64,000 bases of DNA from Billgrantia gudaonensis (GCF_900100195.1 NZ_FNES01000016.1:1-64000), one strand, 5' to 3'. Shown: positions 28,612-39,506, numbered from the stretch's first letter. Notes: generated by a model not told the origin, from the sequence alone. Translations and numbers: made by a program.

Positions 28612-29703
28612 TCAACGCCCCAGGCCGTTCAGATGGCGCGGCCCGCCCTCTTCGCGCAGGCGAATCCAGCGCCCCTGGCGGTAGCTGTCGAGTCCGGCTT
28701 CGATCAGCGTCATCACCGCCAGGGCCTGATCGACGCTCACCGGCGGCGCAGCCTCACCGGCCAGGGCGTCGACGATGCCGGCGTAGAACGCGGGGTAGTC
28801 GCCGGGTACCGCGGGGTGCGCCTGACGCACCAGCGACACCTCGCCTTCCTCTCCCTGGTCGAGCAGCAACTCGCCGGGCTGCGGGTCTTCCCCCCAGGCC
28901 GGGGCGGGCAAGCGCCCTTCCCGCAGCCAGCGCTCCTGAGGGTCGGCTCCGTACTTGACGAAGCTGCCCCGCGTGCCGTGCACCGCCAGTCGCGGCGTGG
29001 TCTCGGCCACCAGCGAGCTCGCCTGAAGCGTCACGCGCATGTCTTCGTAGTCGAGCAGCGCCAGGAATTCATCGTCGACCTCGGCCTTGTCCCGGGCAGC
29101 CGCCAGCTCCAGGAAAATGGCCTTGGGCATGCCGAACAAGACATGCGCCTGGTCGAGCAGGTGCGCACCCAGGTCGTACCAGATACCGCTGCCCGGCTTG
29201 TGGTGATCGCGCCAGCGGTCCACCACCTGGGGGCGGAAACGGTCGAAGCGCAGCTCCAGCGATACCGGCCGGCCCAGGGTTTGCGCCTCGAGCAGTTTCT
29301 GGAGCGTCAGGAAATCGCTGTCCCAGCGCCGATTGTGGAAGACGCTGAGCATCCGCTCGGCCTTCTCCGCCTGGGCCTTGAGCAACCGCGCCTCCGAAAC
29401 CGACACCGTCAGCGGCTTGTCGATCACCAGATGCTTGCCCGCCGCCAGGGCGGCCTTGCCCAGCGGGAAGTGGGTTTCGTTGGGGGTGGCGATCACCACC
29501 AGGTCGATATCGCGCCGCGCGAACAGCGCGGCTGCCTTGGGCACCGCCTCGACGCCGGGCAGCGCCTCCTGGACGGCATCCGCACGACTGCTGGCGACCG
29601 CCAGCAGCTCGAGCCCAGGCGTGGCCTGGATCAGTGGAGCGTGAAAGTGGCGGCCGGCGACACCGAAACCGACGAGGCCGACGCCATAGGTCTGCTGCTT
29701 CAT
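28612..29703 (-). CDS. Gfo/Idh/MocA family oxidoreductase
   Basis: The 363-aa protein begins with a Rossmann nucleotide motif (VGLVGFGVAGRHFHAPL). It has the family's EKP-like motif as HLVIDKPLTV and the catalytic-domain segment SGIWYDLGAHLLDQAHVLFG. It resembles YdgJ/YhhX-type dehydrogenases, which use NAD(P)(H) on sugars or inositols; the substrate is unknown. ATG 29703 follows GGAAGCAGTTAC. It is 25 bases downstream of ilvD, possibly by read-through. Confidence 0.9.
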   Translation of the reverse strand: MKQQTYGVGLVGFGVAGRHFHAPLIQATPGLELLAVASSRADAVQEALPGVEAVPKAAALFARRDIDLVVIATPNETHFPLGKAALAAGKHLVIDKPLTVSVSEARLLKAQAEKAERMLSVFHNRRWDSDFLTLQKLLEAQTLGRPVSLELRFDRFRPQVVDRWRDHHKPGSGIWYDLGAHLLDQAHVLFGMPKAIFLELAAARDKAEVDDEFLALLDYEDMRVTLQASSLVAETTPRLAVHGTRGSFVKYGADPQERWLREGRLPAPAWGEDPQPGELLLDQGEEGEVSLVRQAHPAVPGDYPAFYAGIVDALAGEAAPPVSVDQALAVMTLIEAGLDSYRQGRWIRLREEGGPRHLNGLGR

Positions 29704-29728
29704 GTAACTGCTTCCTTGCCAGCGTGTC

Positions 29729-31573
29729 TCAGTCGAGCTTGGTGAGGTCGCGCACCGCACCCTTGTCGGCGGAGGTGGCCAGCAAGGCATAGGCCTTGAG
29801 TGCCGCCGAAACCTTGCGATCACGCTGGATGACTGGCTTCCAGGCGTCGCTCCCCTTCGCCTCCATCGACTCGCGCCGTGCGGCCAGCTCGTCGTCGGAG
29901 AGCGTGACGTCGATGCGGCGATTGGGGATGTCGATACGGATGACGTCGCCGCTCTCGACCAGGCCGATGGCGCCGCCCGCCGCCGCTTCCGGCGAAACGT
30001 GGCCGATGGAGAGACCGGAGGTGCCGCCGGAGAAGCGCCCGTCGGTGAGCAGTGCGCACGCCTTGCCCAGCCCCTTGGACTTGAGGTACGAGGTCGGGTA
30101 GAGCATCTCCTGCATGCCGGGGCCGCCCTTGGGCCCTTCGTAGCGGATGACGACCACCTCGCCTTCCTTCACCAAGCCACCGAGGATGTGCTCCACGGCC
30201 TGATCCTGGGACTCGACCACGTGAGCCGGGCCCTCGAACACGAGGATGGAGTCGTCGACGCCGGCGGTCTTCACCACGCAGCCGTCGCGCGCGATGTTGC
30301 CGTAGAGTACGGCCAGGCCCCCTTCCCGGGAGAAGGCGTGCTCCAGGTCTCGCACGCAGCCGGTGGCGCGGTCGCCGTCGAGGCTCGGCCAGCGGGCGCT
30401 CTGCGAGAAGGCCGTCTGGGTGGGAACGCCGCCGGGGCCGGCCTTGAAGAACTCCACCACCTCGGGGCTCGGCGAGCGCATGATGTCCCATTCTTCCAGC
30501 GCCGCCTTCAGGGTGTCGCCGTAAACGGTGGGCACCCGGGTATCCAGCACGCCGGCACGGTCCAGCTCGCCGAGGATCGCCATGATGCCGCCGGCGCGGT
30601 GCACGTCCTCGATGTGGTACTGCTGGGTGTTGGGCGCGACCTTGCACAGCTGCGGCACCTCCCGCGACAGGCGGTCGATGTCGGCCATGGTGAAATCGAT
30701 CTCCGCCTCCTGGGCGGCGGCCAGCAGGTGCAGGATGGTGTTGGTGGACCCGCCCATGGCGATGTCGAGCGTCATGGCATTCTTGAACGCCGCCTGGGAG
30801 CCGATGGCACGGGGCAGCAGGTGCGCTTCGTCGCCTTCGTAGACGCGCTTGGCCAGCTCGACGATGCGATGGCCGGCGCTCTCGAACAGCCGGCGGCGGT
30901 CGGCATGGGTGGCGAGCATGGTGCCATTGCCCGGCAGCGCCAGGCCCAGCGCCTCGGTGAGGCAGTTCATGGAATTGGCGGTGAACATGCCCGAGCAGCT
31001 GCCGCAGGTGGGGCAGGCGCTGCGCTCCACCTCGGCCAGGGTGGCGTCGTCGACGCTGTCGTCGGCGGCCATCACCATGGCGTCCACCAGGTCGAGGCCG
31101 TGGTCGAGCAGCTTGGTCTTGCCCGCCTCCATGGGGCCGCCGGAGACGAAGATGGTCGGCACGTTGAGGCGCATGGCCGCCATCAGCATCCCCGGGGTGA
31201 TCTTGTCGCAGTTGGAGATGCACACCAGGGCGTCGGCACAGTGGGCGTTGACCATGTACTCGACGCTGTCGGCGATGATGTCGCGGCTGGGTAGCGAATA
31301 GAGCATGCCGTCGTGGCCCATGGCGATGCCGTCGTCCACCGCGATGGTGTTGAACTCCTTGGCCACCCCGCCGGCCTTCTCGATCTCGCGGGCCACCAGT
31401 TGCCCCATGTCCTTCAGGTGTACGTGGCCGGGCACGAACTGGGTGAAGGAGTTGGCCACGGCGACGATCGGCTTGTGAAAGTCGTCGTCCTTCATGCCGG
31501 TGGCGCGCCACAGGGCGCGGGCGCCGGCCATGTTGCGGCCGGCGGTGGTGGTGCGGGAACGATACTCGGGCAT
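29729..31573 (-). CDS. ilvD: Dihydroxy-acid dehydratase
   Basis: IlvD dehydrates dihydroxy acids in valine and isoleucine synthesis. The 614-aa enzyme has [18 protein letters not shown] and [19 protein letters not shown], the iron-sulfur ligands and signature regions, and [23 protein letters not shown] near the C-terminus. Full length for the family. ATG 31573 is followed by [22 protein letters not shown], typical of the family. Confidence 0.98.
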   Translation of the reverse strand: MPEYRSRTTTAGRNMAGARALWRATGMKDDDFHKPIVAVANSFTQFVPGHVHLKDMGQLVAREIEKAGGVAKEFNTIAVDDGIAMGHDGMLYSLPSRDIIADSVEYMVNAHCADALVCISNCDKITPGMLMAAMRLNVPTIFVSGGPMEAGKTKLLDHGLDLVDAMVMAADDSVDDATLAEVERSACPTCGSCSGMFTANSMNCLTEALGLALPGNGTMLATHADRRRLFESAGHRIVELAKRVYEGDEAHLLPRAIGSQAAFKNAMTLDIAMGGSTNTILHLLAAAQEAEIDFTMADIDRLSREVPQLCKVAPNTQQYHIEDVHRAGGIMAILGELDRAGVLDTRVPTVYGDTLKAALEEWDIMRSPSPEVVEFFKAGPGGVPTQTAFSQSARWPSLDGDRATGCVRDLEHAFSREGGLAVLYGNIARDGCVVKTAGVDDSILVFEGPAHVVESQDQAVEHILGGLVKEGEVVVIRYEGPKGGPGMQEMLYPTSYLKSKGLGKACALLTDGRFSGGTSGLSIGHVSPEAAAGGAIGLVESGDVIRIDIPNRRIDVTLSDDELAARRESMEAKGSDAWKPVIQRDRKVSAALKAYALLATSADKGAVRDLTKLD

Positions 31574-31687
31574 GGTGTCCTCTCGTGCTCAGTCACGCCG
31601 TCTCGGGCCATTCATGAATGACCTAACGGTCTAGTGTCCAGTCGGACCACCGATTCTGTCACGAGCGGCCCAGCCTTGCCACAAGGA

Positions 31688-31772
31688 CGGGCTGCGGGCT
31701 GCGGGCTGCGGGCTGCGGGCTGCGGGCTGCGGGCTGCGGGCTGCGGGCTGCGGGCTGCGGGCTGCGGGCTGC
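31688..31772 (+). repeat. Tandem heptamer array, CGGGCTG x12, in the ilvD-lon gap
   Basis: Twelve perfect CGGGCTG copies occupy the middle of the 302-bp gap 31574-31875, which otherwise holds only the ilvD leader. ATAGCCTAACTCGCCCC and CCCGAAACCC follow it, as they do after the array at 25818. No gene is seen. Confidence 0.96.
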
Positions 31773-31875
31773 GGGCGATAGCCTAACTCGCCCCCCGAAC
31801 CCCACAACCCGAAACCCTTATCTCGTGTCTCGCGCTCGTGGCCCGTGTCCCGAGGCTCGCTGCTCGCCGCCGAAC

Positions 31876-34314
31876 TTAGCCGAACACCACCTTGGCCACG
31901 TCCCGATAACGCTTGGCGAAGTGCACCGTCATGCCCTCCTTGAGGTAGTCGGGCAGCTCATCGTAGTCGCGGCGATTGGCGTCGGGCAAAATCACCTCGA
32001 AGATCTCGCTGCGCCGGGCGGCGATGACCTTCTCGCGGATGCCGCCCACCGGCAACACCTGGCCGGTCAGGGTCAGCTCGCCGGTCATCGCCAGCGACCG
32101 ATCGATGGCCTGGTGACGAGCCAGCGACAGCAGTGCCGTGGTCATGGTGACCCCGGCCGAGGGGCCGTCCTTGGGTGTGGCGCCCTCCGGCACGTGCAAG
32201 TGCACGAAGGCGGAATCGAAGAAATCGGCATCGGCCCCGTAATCGGTCAGGTGCCCCAGCACGTAGCTGTAGGCGATGTTGGCGGACTCCTTCATGACGT
32301 CGCCGAGCTGGCCGGTGAGCTTGAAACCGCGGTCCAGGCCGTGGACCTTGCCCGCTTCCACGGGCAGGGTGGCCCCGCCCATGGCCGTCCAGGCCAGCCC
32401 CGTGACCACGCCCTCGCCCTCGAGCACCCGCTCCTTGCGGAACAGCGGCGCACCGAGAAAGGTCTCCAGGTTGTTCACCGAGACCCGTACCGATTGCTGG
32501 TCGTGCTCCAGCAGCTTGACCGCCGCCTTGCGCACGATGCGGTGCAGCTGTTTCTCGAGCTGACGCACCCCGGCCTCGCGGGCATAGCCTTCGATCACCT
32601 GTCGCAGAGCGGCATCGGTGAGGTTGATGCGCTTCTTCGGCATGTTGTCGCGCTTGAGCAGCTTGGGCCACAGGTGGTGCTTGGCGATGGCCATCTTCTC
32701 TTCGGCGATGTAGCCGGAGAGGCGGATCTGCTCCATGCGATCGAGCAATGGGCCGGGGATCGAGTCCAGGGTGTTGGCGGTGCACACGAAGAGCACCTTG
32801 GAGAGATCCAGGCGCACGTCCAGGTAGTGGTCGAGGAAGTCGACGTTCTGCTCCGGGTCGAGCACCTCGAGCAACGCCGAGGCCGGGTCGCCCTGGAACG
32901 ACTGGCCGAGCTTGTCGACCTCGTCGAGCATGATCACCGGGTTCTCGACCTCGACCTCCTTGAGCGCCTGGACGAGCTTGCCGGGCATGGCACCGATGTA
33001 GGTGCGCCGATGCCCCTTGATCTCCGCCTCGTCGCGCATGCCGCCCACCGAGAAGCGATAGAACTCGCGGCCCAGGGCCTCGGCGATGGAACGGCCCACC
33101 GAGGTCTTGCCCACCCCGGGCGGACCGACGAGCAGCAGGATGGAGCCGCCCACGTCGCCCTTGAAGGTGCCTTCGGCAAGAAACTCGATGATGCGCTCCT
33201 TGACGTCCTTGAGGCCGTCATGATCGCGGTCGAGCACCGTTCTTGCCTGAGCCAGATCGAGCTTGTCTTCGCTGCGCACGCCCCACGGCATGCTCGTCAG
33301 CCAGTCGAGGTAGTTGCGCGTGGTGCCGTACTCGGGCGATCCGGTTTCCAGCACCGCGAGCTTGTCGAGCTCCTCCTCGATGCGCGTCAACACCTTGGGC
33401 GGTACCGTGAGCCCCTCGAGGCGGTCGCGGAAAGTGTCGACGTCGTTTTCGCGGTCGTCCTTGGAGATGCCCAGCTCGCGCTGGATCACCTTGAGCTGTT
33501 CGCGCAGGAAGAACTCGCGCTGGCGCTCCTGCATCTGGGCGTTGACCTGCTCGCTGATCTCCGTCTGCAGGTGGGCGACGTCGATCTCCTTGCGCAGCAG
33601 CGGCAGCACGCGCTCCATGCGCGCCTGCACCGGCAGGGTGTCGAGCACGGCCTGCAGCTCGTATCCCTTGGCCGAGGTGATGGCGGCGGCGAAGTCGGTG
33701 AGCGGACCCGGCTCGTGGGGGCTGAAGCGGTTGAGATAGTGCTTGAGCTCCTCGCCATACAACGGATTGATCGGCAGCAGCTCCTTGATGCCGTTGATGA
33801 TCGCCATGGCGTAGGCGCGCGTTTCGTCATCCTCGGCGTCCACCGGCTCGCGGGGATAGGTCACCTCGACGAGATAGGGCGGCTCCTTGGAGAGCCAACG
33901 CTGGATGCGGAAGCGGCGCAGGCCCTGGGCAATGAACTGCAGCTGCTGGTCTTCTCCGTGCAGCTTGTGCATCTTGACGGCGGTACCGATCTGCGGAAAG
34001 GCGCCGTGGCCGAGCTCTTCCGGCTCGATGTCGCCCACGAAGGCCACGCCGAGAATGTGATGTGGCGTGTTGCCGACCCGCCGCACGGTCTCTTCCCAGC
34101 GCTCCCGGTTGATCACCAGCGGCTGCACCTGGGCGGGAAAGAAGGGGCGGTTGTGGATGGGCAGCAGGTAGATGCGCTCCGGCAAGGTCTCGCTGGCCGG
34201 CACTACCGCCTGGCCGGCGGACTCTTCCCGTTCGCCATCGGAACGCGCCAGCGTCTCGTCGTTCACCTCACGTGCCTGTTGCCATTCCTGGTCGTCCCGA
34301 TCGTGCTCGCTCAT
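31876..34314 (-). CDS. lon: Lon ATP-dependent protease
   Basis: The 812-aa protease has an N-terminal substrate domain (RIYLLPIHNRPFFPAQVQPL), then an AAA+ module with Walker A GPPGVGKTSVGRS and Walker B PVIMLDEVDK. The C-terminal serine protease domain has the catalytic Ser in PKDGPSAGVTM and the Lys in GIREKVIAARR. It degrades damaged and regulatory proteins, and would be a candidate to degrade antitoxins such as HigA. Its N-terminus carries an acidic, charged extension of about 40 residues (EHDRDDQEWQQAREVNDE). Confidence 0.96.
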   Translation of the reverse strand: MSEHDRDDQEWQQAREVNDETLARSDGEREESAGQAVVPASETLPERIYLLPIHNRPFFPAQVQPLVINRERWEETVRRVGNTPHHILGVAFVGDIEPEELGHGAFPQIGTAVKMHKLHGEDQQLQFIAQGLRRFRIQRWLSKEPPYLVEVTYPREPVDAEDDETRAYAMAIINGIKELLPINPLYGEELKHYLNRFSPHEPGPLTDFAAAITSAKGYELQAVLDTLPVQARMERVLPLLRKEIDVAHLQTEISEQVNAQMQERQREFFLREQLKVIQRELGISKDDRENDVDTFRDRLEGLTVPPKVLTRIEEELDKLAVLETGSPEYGTTRNYLDWLTSMPWGVRSEDKLDLAQARTVLDRDHDGLKDVKERIIEFLAEGTFKGDVGGSILLLVGPPGVGKTSVGRSIAEALGREFYRFSVGGMRDEAEIKGHRRTYIGAMPGKLVQALKEVEVENPVIMLDEVDKLGQSFQGDPASALLEVLDPEQNVDFLDHYLDVRLDLSKVLFVCTANTLDSIPGPLLDRMEQIRLSGYIAEEKMAIAKHHLWPKLLKRDNMPKKRINLTDAALRQVIEGYAREAGVRQLEKQLHRIVRKAAVKLLEHDQQSVRVSVNNLETFLGAPLFRKERVLEGEGVVTGLAWTAMGGATLPVEAGKVHGLDRGFKLTGQLGDVMKESANIAYSYVLGHLTDYGADADFFDSAFVHLHVPEGATPKDGPSAGVTMTTALLSLARHQAIDRSLAMTGELTLTGQVLPVGGIREKVIAARRSEIFEVILPDANRRDYDELPDYLKEGMTVHFAKRYRDVAKVVFG

Positions 34315-34393
34315 GGAATCCTCGTCCTGAAGCCGATTAGCTATTGCCCTGTGGAATGCGGGCAGAGAGCGCCGACTTCAAGTCGTGAAGCGA

Positions 34394-35632
34394 CTAACGA
34401 CGCAAGGGTGGCAGCGGCCGCCCGTTCACTCTCACCTGGCCGCGGGCGACGTCGATCTGCAGCGTGCGGGTATCCAGTGGCAGTCCGAGCCATAGCGCCA
34501 CCACGGTGGGCAGCTCGTGCCACACGAAATCGCCGTCGAGGCGACGGCGCCACCGCGCCCGAGTCGCGGGATCGTCCAGCCCCACCAGGCTCAGCTCGTC
34601 GAGGTCGCTGCCATCGAAGAACAGCGCCCCGTCCACCTGGGCGGAAAGCTTCATCATCGGGCTGTCGAGATCGAGTTCGAGCAGGTCGAGGCGCGGCGAA
34701 TCCTGAAGGCTGGCCAGCAGCAGCGGTTCCAGTTCGACAAGCAGGGCCTGGCCGTCGAGGGCCTGGTCACCGCTGGCGGCCAGGCTGCGCAGACGCTGCA
34801 TGGTCCGGCGCAGAGAATCGCCGTGCAGGCGTGACAGCTCGGCATCCACGGCACCAGTGAGCAATACCTGATCGGCGGTCAACACCTCGCCCAGGTCGAG
34901 GTCGATACGCAGGCGCAGCTCGCGGTCGTCCAGAATCATGCGGTTGACCAGAACCAGATCGTGCGCATCCAGATCGAGGCCGGGCTGGTGCCAGGTGAGC
35001 GAGGCGATCTCCAGGCGGTCCTGCTGGGTGAAGGCCTCGGCACCCTCGGTGTAGGCATACTGGCTGTCGAGCACCATGGGCCCCGAGGCCAGCCACGTAT
35101 CGCCATCGGAGAGCCGCCACTCGTCCAGCCGCCCCTGCAGCCGCCAATCGCCATAGACGCCGCTGAAATGGAACTGGCCGCCGCCGAAGTTCAGCTCGCG
35201 ATCCTCCTGGGTGATACGAAACGGTTCCAGCCGAATCCCACCTTCCAGTATGCCGCTGAGCGTGCGGTAGCTGGCCTGCCAGCGCGGCGCGGCGGCCGGC
35301 AGGGAATCGCCGAACAGCCGCGTGCCGTCGGTGCCGTAGCGGATGACGGCCTTGCCCGAGACCTCGGTGCTGAGCACGCCATGGTGCGCCTCATAGCCGA
35401 GCTCGAGCTGCCAGGCATCCCCCAGCAGCGGCGCGAGGCGAATGCGGCCGGAGGAAGACCACCAGCCCCGCTCCACGTCGTGGCGCTCCACCGACAACTC
35501 GCCGCGGGCGGCAAGGTCGTCCAGGGTACGCGCCATTCCGCGCTCGAAGAGCAGGCTGGAAATGCCCTGCCCCGCCAGCCAGGCCAGCAACAGCACGACC
35601 AGCACGGGCACGATGAGACGTTCCTTGCGCAT
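34394..35632 (-). CDS. DUF945 (YdgA-like) family protein
   Basis: The 412-aa protein has one N-terminal transmembrane segment (LIVPVLVVLLLAWLAGQGI), then a large soluble part rich in beta pattern, matching DUF945/YdgA: the N-terminal F-E-R-G-x-A and the S-x-x-x-R-x-x-x-x-P repeats. It is expected to be anchored in the inner membrane facing the periplasm. Function is unknown. ATG 35632 is preceded by AAGGAGG. It lies between lon and pgpA with its own gap on each side. Confidence 0.8.
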   Translation of the reverse strand: MRKERLIVPVLVVLLLAWLAGQGISSLLFERGMARTLDDLAARGELSVERHDVERGWWSSSGRIRLAPLLGDAWQLELGYEAHHGVLSTEVSGKAVIRYGTDGTRLFGDSLPAAAPRWQASYRTLSGILEGGIRLEPFRITQEDRELNFGGGQFHFSGVYGDWRLQGRLDEWRLSDGDTWLASGPMVLDSQYAYTEGAEAFTQQDRLEIASLTWHQPGLDLDAHDLVLVNRMILDDRELRLRIDLDLGEVLTADQVLLTGAVDAELSRLHGDSLRRTMQRLRSLAASGDQALDGQALLVELEPLLLASLQDSPRLDLLELDLDSPMMKLSAQVDGALFFDGSDLDELSLVGLDDPATRARWRRRLDGDFVWHELPTVVALWLGLPLDTRTLQIDVARGQVRVNGRPLPPLRR

Positions 35633-35716
35633 GGGGCCTCCTTGTCGCCTCACCCGGCAATCCTCATGGTGAGTGTAGCCACCGCCGTTCTCGGCGCTCT
35701 CACGCTGGAGGCGCGC

Positions 35717-36190
35717 TCAGTGAAGCCACAGCCACAGGTGCATGGTGCTCCAGGCATATATCCCGGCCAGGATGTCGTCGATCATGATGCCGAAGCCACC
35801 GGCGACGCGGCGGTCCGCCCAGCGAATCGGCCAGGGCTTGAAGACGTCGAAGACGCGGAACAGCACGAACCCCCACAGGGCCGCCTCCCAGGAGAAAGGC
35901 ACCGCGGCCATGGTGAACCAGTAGCCGACGAACTCGTCCCACACGATCCCCGAGTGATCGTGCACGCCGAGATCCCGAGACGTCTTGTCGCACAGCCAGA
36001 TGCCCCAGAAGAAGGTCACCATCACGATGCCCAGATACCAGCCCAGGGGCAGTTCGGACATCAGCCAATAGAAGGGAATGGCCGCCAGGGTGCCCACCGT
36101 TCCTGGCGCCCAGGGCAGGGCTCCGCTGCCCAGCCCGAAAGCCAGGAAGTGCACGGGGCGATGCCACACGCTGGCCGGTGCGCGGTTCAT
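35717..36190 (-). CDS. pgpA: Phosphatidylglycerophosphatase A
   Basis: PgpA dephosphorylates phosphatidylglycerol phosphate in the inner membrane. The 157-aa protein has the PgpA signature FGLGSGALPWAPGTVGTLAAIP, WDEFVGYW and RVFDVFKPWPIRWADR, with GGFGIMIDDILAGI. It overlaps thiL by 4 bases (ATGA) at the end of the nusB-thiL-pgpA run, as in many gammaproteobacteria. Confidence 0.96.
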   Translation of the reverse strand: MNRAPASVWHRPVHFLAFGLGSGALPWAPGTVGTLAAIPFYWLMSELPLGWYLGIVMVTFFWGIWLCDKTSRDLGVHDHSGIVWDEFVGYWFTMAAVPFSWEAALWGFVLFRVFDVFKPWPIRWADRRVAGGFGIMIDDILAGIYAWSTMHLWLWLH

Positions 36191-37152
36191 GGGCGCCTCC
36201 TCGGAGTACGCGCCCCGAAATGCTGCCAGCCACGCACGCTCGAGGCGTCGACGCCGGCGATTCCCGGCGCCTCGTTCACTTCGCCGATGACGCTCAGCGC
36301 CAATCCGACATCGGCGAGTCGCTGCCGGGCCGTGGTCAATCGCGCCGCTGGCAGCGTGACCAGCAGCTCGTAGTCGTCGCCGCCGGCGAGCGCCGCCCGG
36401 CAGGCCGCGTCGTCACCCAGCGCCGCGACGAGCCCCTCGGCCAGCGGCAGGGCCGACGGCTCGAGACGCGCGCCGACGCCGGAGGCTTCCAGCACGTGCT
36501 CCAGATCGGCGAGCAGACCGTCGGAGATGTCGATGGCGGCCGTGGCCAGGCCGCGCAGCGCCAGGCCGGCCGCCAACCGCGGCTGGGGTCGCAGGTAACG
36601 CGCCAGCAGCGGATGGGCCAGGTCGCGCTCGCCGCGCTGCCACAGCGCCAGGCCGCCGGCCCCCCCGCCCAGCGCGCCGGTCACGGCGATCAGCTCGCCG
36701 GCGCTCGCGCCGCTACGCGTCAGGGCCAGCTCCGGCGGCACCTCGCCCATCACGGTGACGCCGATGGCGAGCTCACCGCCGGTGACGTCGCCGCCCACCA
36801 GCGCCGTGCCGGTGGCCGCACAGAGAGCGTGAAAGCCTCGCGCGAAGTCGGCGAGCCACGCCTCGTCGGGCTCGGCCATGGACAACGCCATCAGGCACCA
36901 GCGCGTCTCGGCGCCCACGGCCGCCAGATCGGAGAGACTCACCGCCAGGGCGCGATGGCCGACCGCCTCGGCCGGCGCCGCAGCGGGAAAATGCACCTCG
37001 GCCACCGAGGTGTCGACGCTCACCGCCAGGCGCTGACCGGGCCGTGGAGCGAGGAGTGCGCAATCGTCACCCACGCCGAGCGCCACGCCGGCCTCGGGAG
37101 GCAGCGTGGCAGGGGTGAAGTGGCGGGCAATGAGGTCGAATTCGCTGGCCAC
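36187..37152 (-). CDS. thiL: Thiamine-monophosphate kinase
   Basis: ThiL phosphorylates thiamine monophosphate to the coenzyme thiamine diphosphate. The 321-aa protein starts EFDLIARHF and shows GVGDDCALL, VDTSVAEVHF, GGDVTGGELAI and AIDISDGLLADL, the metal and nucleotide ligands of the AIR-synthase-like fold. GTG 37152 is used; it lies 10 bases past the nusB stop with TGAGGG upstream. The longer open frame runs into nusB and is not conserved. Confidence 0.96.
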   Translation of the reverse strand: MASEFDLIARHFTPATLPPEAGVALGVGDDCALLAPRPGQRLAVSVDTSVAEVHFPAAAPAEAVGHRALAVSLSDLAAVGAETRWCLMALSMAEPDEAWLADFARGFHALCAATGTALVGGDVTGGELAIGVTVMGEVPPELALTRSGASAGELIAVTGALGGGAGGLALWQRGERDLAHPLLARYLRPQPRLAAGLALRGLATAAIDISDGLLADLEHVLEASGVGARLEPSALPLAEGLVAALGDDAACRAALAGGDDYELLVTLPAARLTTARQRLADVGLALSVIGEVNEAPGIAGVDASSVRGWQHFGARTPRRRP

Positions 37153-37162
37153 CAGGGCACCC

Positions 37163-37669
37163 TCAGCGACGACGCGCGCTGACCTCGGCGCTGCGCAGGC
37201 GACTGGCCAGCTTGTCGAGAATGCCGTTGACGTACTTGTGGCCATCGGTGGCGCCGAACGACTTGGCCAGCTCGACGCCCTCGTTGATCACTGCCCGATA
37301 GGGCACTTCGAGGCGTCGCGAGAGCTCGTAGGTTCCCAGACGCAGGATGGCCAGCTCGATGGGGTCGAGGTCGACCAGGCGACGATCCAGCAGCGGCGAG
37401 ATGGCCGCATCGAGCTCCTCGCGGAAGCGAATCACGTTGTGCAGCAACTCGTGGAACAGCGCCTGGTCGGCGATTTCCATCACCTTCAGCCAGTTCTCGT
37501 GCGCCTCGAGATCGTCATCGGGCAGCAGGCTGCGAAACTCGGCCTCTACGTCGGTGACCGGCTTGCCGGTCATCTGCCACTGATAGAGGCCCTGCACGGC
37601 CAGCTCGCGGGCGGCGTGGCGCGCCTGCTGACCCGCCGAGGGCGTGCGCGGGGTGCGCTGGGCACTCAT
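37163..37669 (-). CDS. nusB: Transcription antitermination factor NusB
   Basis: NusB with NusE binds boxA of rRNA leaders. The 168-aa all-helical protein has [16 protein letters not shown] near the N-terminus, and then [13 protein letters not shown] and [17 protein letters not shown] near the C-terminus, all conserved in NusB. It overlaps the ribH stop by 4 bases, fitting the conserved ribH-nusB coupling. Confidence 0.97.
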   Translation of the reverse strand: MSAQRTPRTPSAGQQARHAARELAVQGLYQWQMTGKPVTDVEAEFRSLLPDDDLEAHENWLKVMEIADQALFHELLHNVIRFREELDAAISPLLDRRLVDLDPIELAILRLGTYELSRRLEVPYRAVINEGVELAKSFGATDGHKYVNGILDKLASRLRSAEVSARRR

Positions 37670-38169
37670 GTCGACTCTCCCTCGCTTGGCGTATCGTCGC
37701 CGAAGCCGCGCAGCAGCGAGACCATCTCCATGGCTGCCATGGCCGCCTCGGCGCCCTTGTTGCCGGCCTTGGTGCCGGCCCGCTCGATGGCCTGCTCGAT
37801 GGAGTTCACGGTGAGCACCCCGTTGGCGACGGGGGTGTCGAACTCGAGCTGCAGATTGCCCAGCGCCGTGTTGCAGCCGCCGGCCACGTACTCGAAATGC
37901 GGCGTGCCGCCGCGAATCACGGCACCCAGGGCGATCACCGCCTCGGGGCGGACCACCTGCAGAACACGCTTGACCGCCAGCGGCAGCTCCCAGGCGCCGG
38001 GAACGTGGACGATGTCGATGCCGTCGGCATCCACCCCGTGGCGAACCAGGCTGTCCACGGCCCCTTCCACCAGGCTATCGACCACATGGTGATTGAAACG
38101 CCCCACCACGATCACGTAGCGGCCGTCGACGTCGACGAAATTGCCTTCCAACTGAGAGAGGGTATGCAT
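37666..38169 (-). CDS. ribH: 6,7-dimethyl-8-ribityllumazine synthase
   Basis: RibH condenses the ribityl pyrimidine with dihydroxybutanone phosphate to form lumazine. The 167-aa protein has [43 protein letters not shown] and [15 protein letters not shown], covering the substrate-binding residues. It overlaps nusB by 4 bases. It lies 79 bases downstream of the ribB-type gene. Confidence 0.97.
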   Translation of the reverse strand: MHTLSQLEGNFVDVDGRYVIVVGRFNHHVVDSLVEGAVDSLVRHGVDADGIDIVHVPGAWELPLAVKRVLQVVRPEAVIALGAVIRGGTPHFEYVAGGCNTALGNLQLEFDTPVANGVLTVNSIEQAIERAGTKAGNKGAEAAMAAMEMVSLLRGFGDDTPSEGEST

Positions 38170-38248
38170 CCGGTTATCCTGCTGACGATGGTGCTGCTGA
38201 AAACGATGGTGTAGTGCCGGTATCCGTCGGACCCGCGTCGCCGCCCGC

Positions 38249-39418
38249 TCAGGGCTCGGCCGACGACGTGGCCGCCCGCCCCGCTTCGCCCGGGCCCACG
38301 AGCTCGACCACTTCGAGGTCGAAGCCGGAAAGCGCCGAGAACTTCCACGGCGAACTGAGCAGACGCATGCGACCCACGCCCAGGTGGCGCAGGATCTGCG
38401 AGCCGGTGCCGATGGTCAGGTAGTTGCCCGCGCCGTCGGAGTCGCTGGTGCGCGGTGCACGCTTGCGCTCCAGGAACACCTCCAGATGCCCGAGCAGATC
38501 CTGGCGAGGCCGGCCGTCGTCGAGCAGTACGAAGACGCCCTGCTCGGCGCCGGCGATCTCGTTCAGTGCGCTGTGGGCCGTCCAACTGCCGCCCTCGCCC
38601 TTCTGCAGGGCGAGCAGGTCGCGCATCACGTCGGCCAGGTGCACGCGCACCGTGGTCAGGCTGTCGGGGTGCGGCCGACCCTTGACCAGGGCCAGGTGGT
38701 GGGCGTTCTGGATGCTGTCACGGAAGACGTGCAGGGTCAGTTCGCCGAAAGCGGTGCTGACCGGCGTGGCCTCCAGATGCTCCACCGTCTGTTCGTTGTG
38801 GATGCGATAGTGGATCAGGTCGGCGATGGTGCCCATCTTCAGGCCGTGCTCGGCGGCGAAGCGCTCGAGTTCGGGGCGCCGTGCCATGCTCCCGTCGTCG
38901 TTCATCACTTCGCAGATCACGCCGCTCGGGTCGAGACCGGCCAAGGCCGCCAGGTCGCAGGCCGCTTCGGTGTGCCCGGCACGGCGCAGCACGCCACCGG
39001 GCTCGGCCATCAGCGGAAAGATGTGGCCAGGCTGGACGATGTCCTCGGGCTTGGCGTCGCGCGCCACCGCGGCCTGCACGGTGCGGGCGCGATCGGCCGC
39101 GGAGATGCCGGTGGTCACGCCTTCGGCAGCTTCGATGGAGAGCGTGAACTTGGTACCGAAGCCGGAGCCGTTGTCGCTCACCATCAGCGGCAGCTTGAGG
39201 CGCTCGCAGCGACTGCGTGTCATCGGCAGGCAGATCAGACCACGGGCGTAGCGGGCCATGAAGTTGATGTGCTCCGCCTCGACCTTCTCGGCGGCCATGA
39301 TGATGTCGCCTTCGTTCTCGCGATCCTCGTCATCCATGAGGATCACCATCTTGCCTTGGCGGATGTCCTCGATCAGCGCTTCGACGGGAGCGAGGCCCCC
39401 CGGGGCGGATTGCACCAT
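38249..39418 (-). CDS. ribB: 3,4-dihydroxy-2-butanone-4-phosphate synthase with a degenerate GTP cyclohydrolase II domain
   Basis: Residues about 1-205 form a complete RibB domain: [18 protein letters not shown] (metal-binding Glu residues), [35 protein letters not shown]. Residues about 206-389 align by order with GTP cyclohydrolase II but lack the three zinc cysteines (the family's C...RCDCG): the region reads [14 protein letters not shown]. So only the butanone-phosphate synthase activity is likely, and a separate ribA would be needed. Such RibBA-like proteins are known in gammaproteobacteria. ATG 39418 ([12 protein letters not shown]) was chosen; the open frame further upstream is a shadow of ribD. 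Confidence 0.9.
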   Translation of the reverse strand: MVQSAPGGLAPVEALIEDIRQGKMVILMDDEDRENEGDIIMAAEKVEAEHINFMARYARGLICLPMTRSRCERLKLPLMVSDNGSGFGTKFTLSIEAAEGVTTGISAADRARTVQAAVARDAKPEDIVQPGHIFPLMAEPGGVLRRAGHTEAACDLAALAGLDPSGVICEVMNDDGSMARRPELERFAAEHGLKMGTIADLIHYRIHNEQTVEHLEATPVSTAFGELTLHVFRDSIQNAHHLALVKGRPHPDSLTTVRVHLADVMRDLLALQKGEGGSWTAHSALNEIAGAEQGVFVLLDDGRPRQDLLGHLEVFLERKRAPRTSDSDGAGNYLTIGTGSQILRHLGVGRMRLLSSPWKFSALSGFDLEVVELVGPGEAGRAATSSAEP

Positions 39419-39506
39419 GGAATCTCCGACTGGTTCTGCGTGACGGGGTGTCACCGGGCGGCAACGTCGGCGTCGCCGAGGGTCGACGCCCCGCCGTGAA
39501 TGGGCG

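Noticed and set aside
31825-34860. 1011-codon plus-strand frame opposite lon
   Set aside because: Antisense shadow of Lon. No domain is recognised, and the minus frame carries all catalytic motifs.
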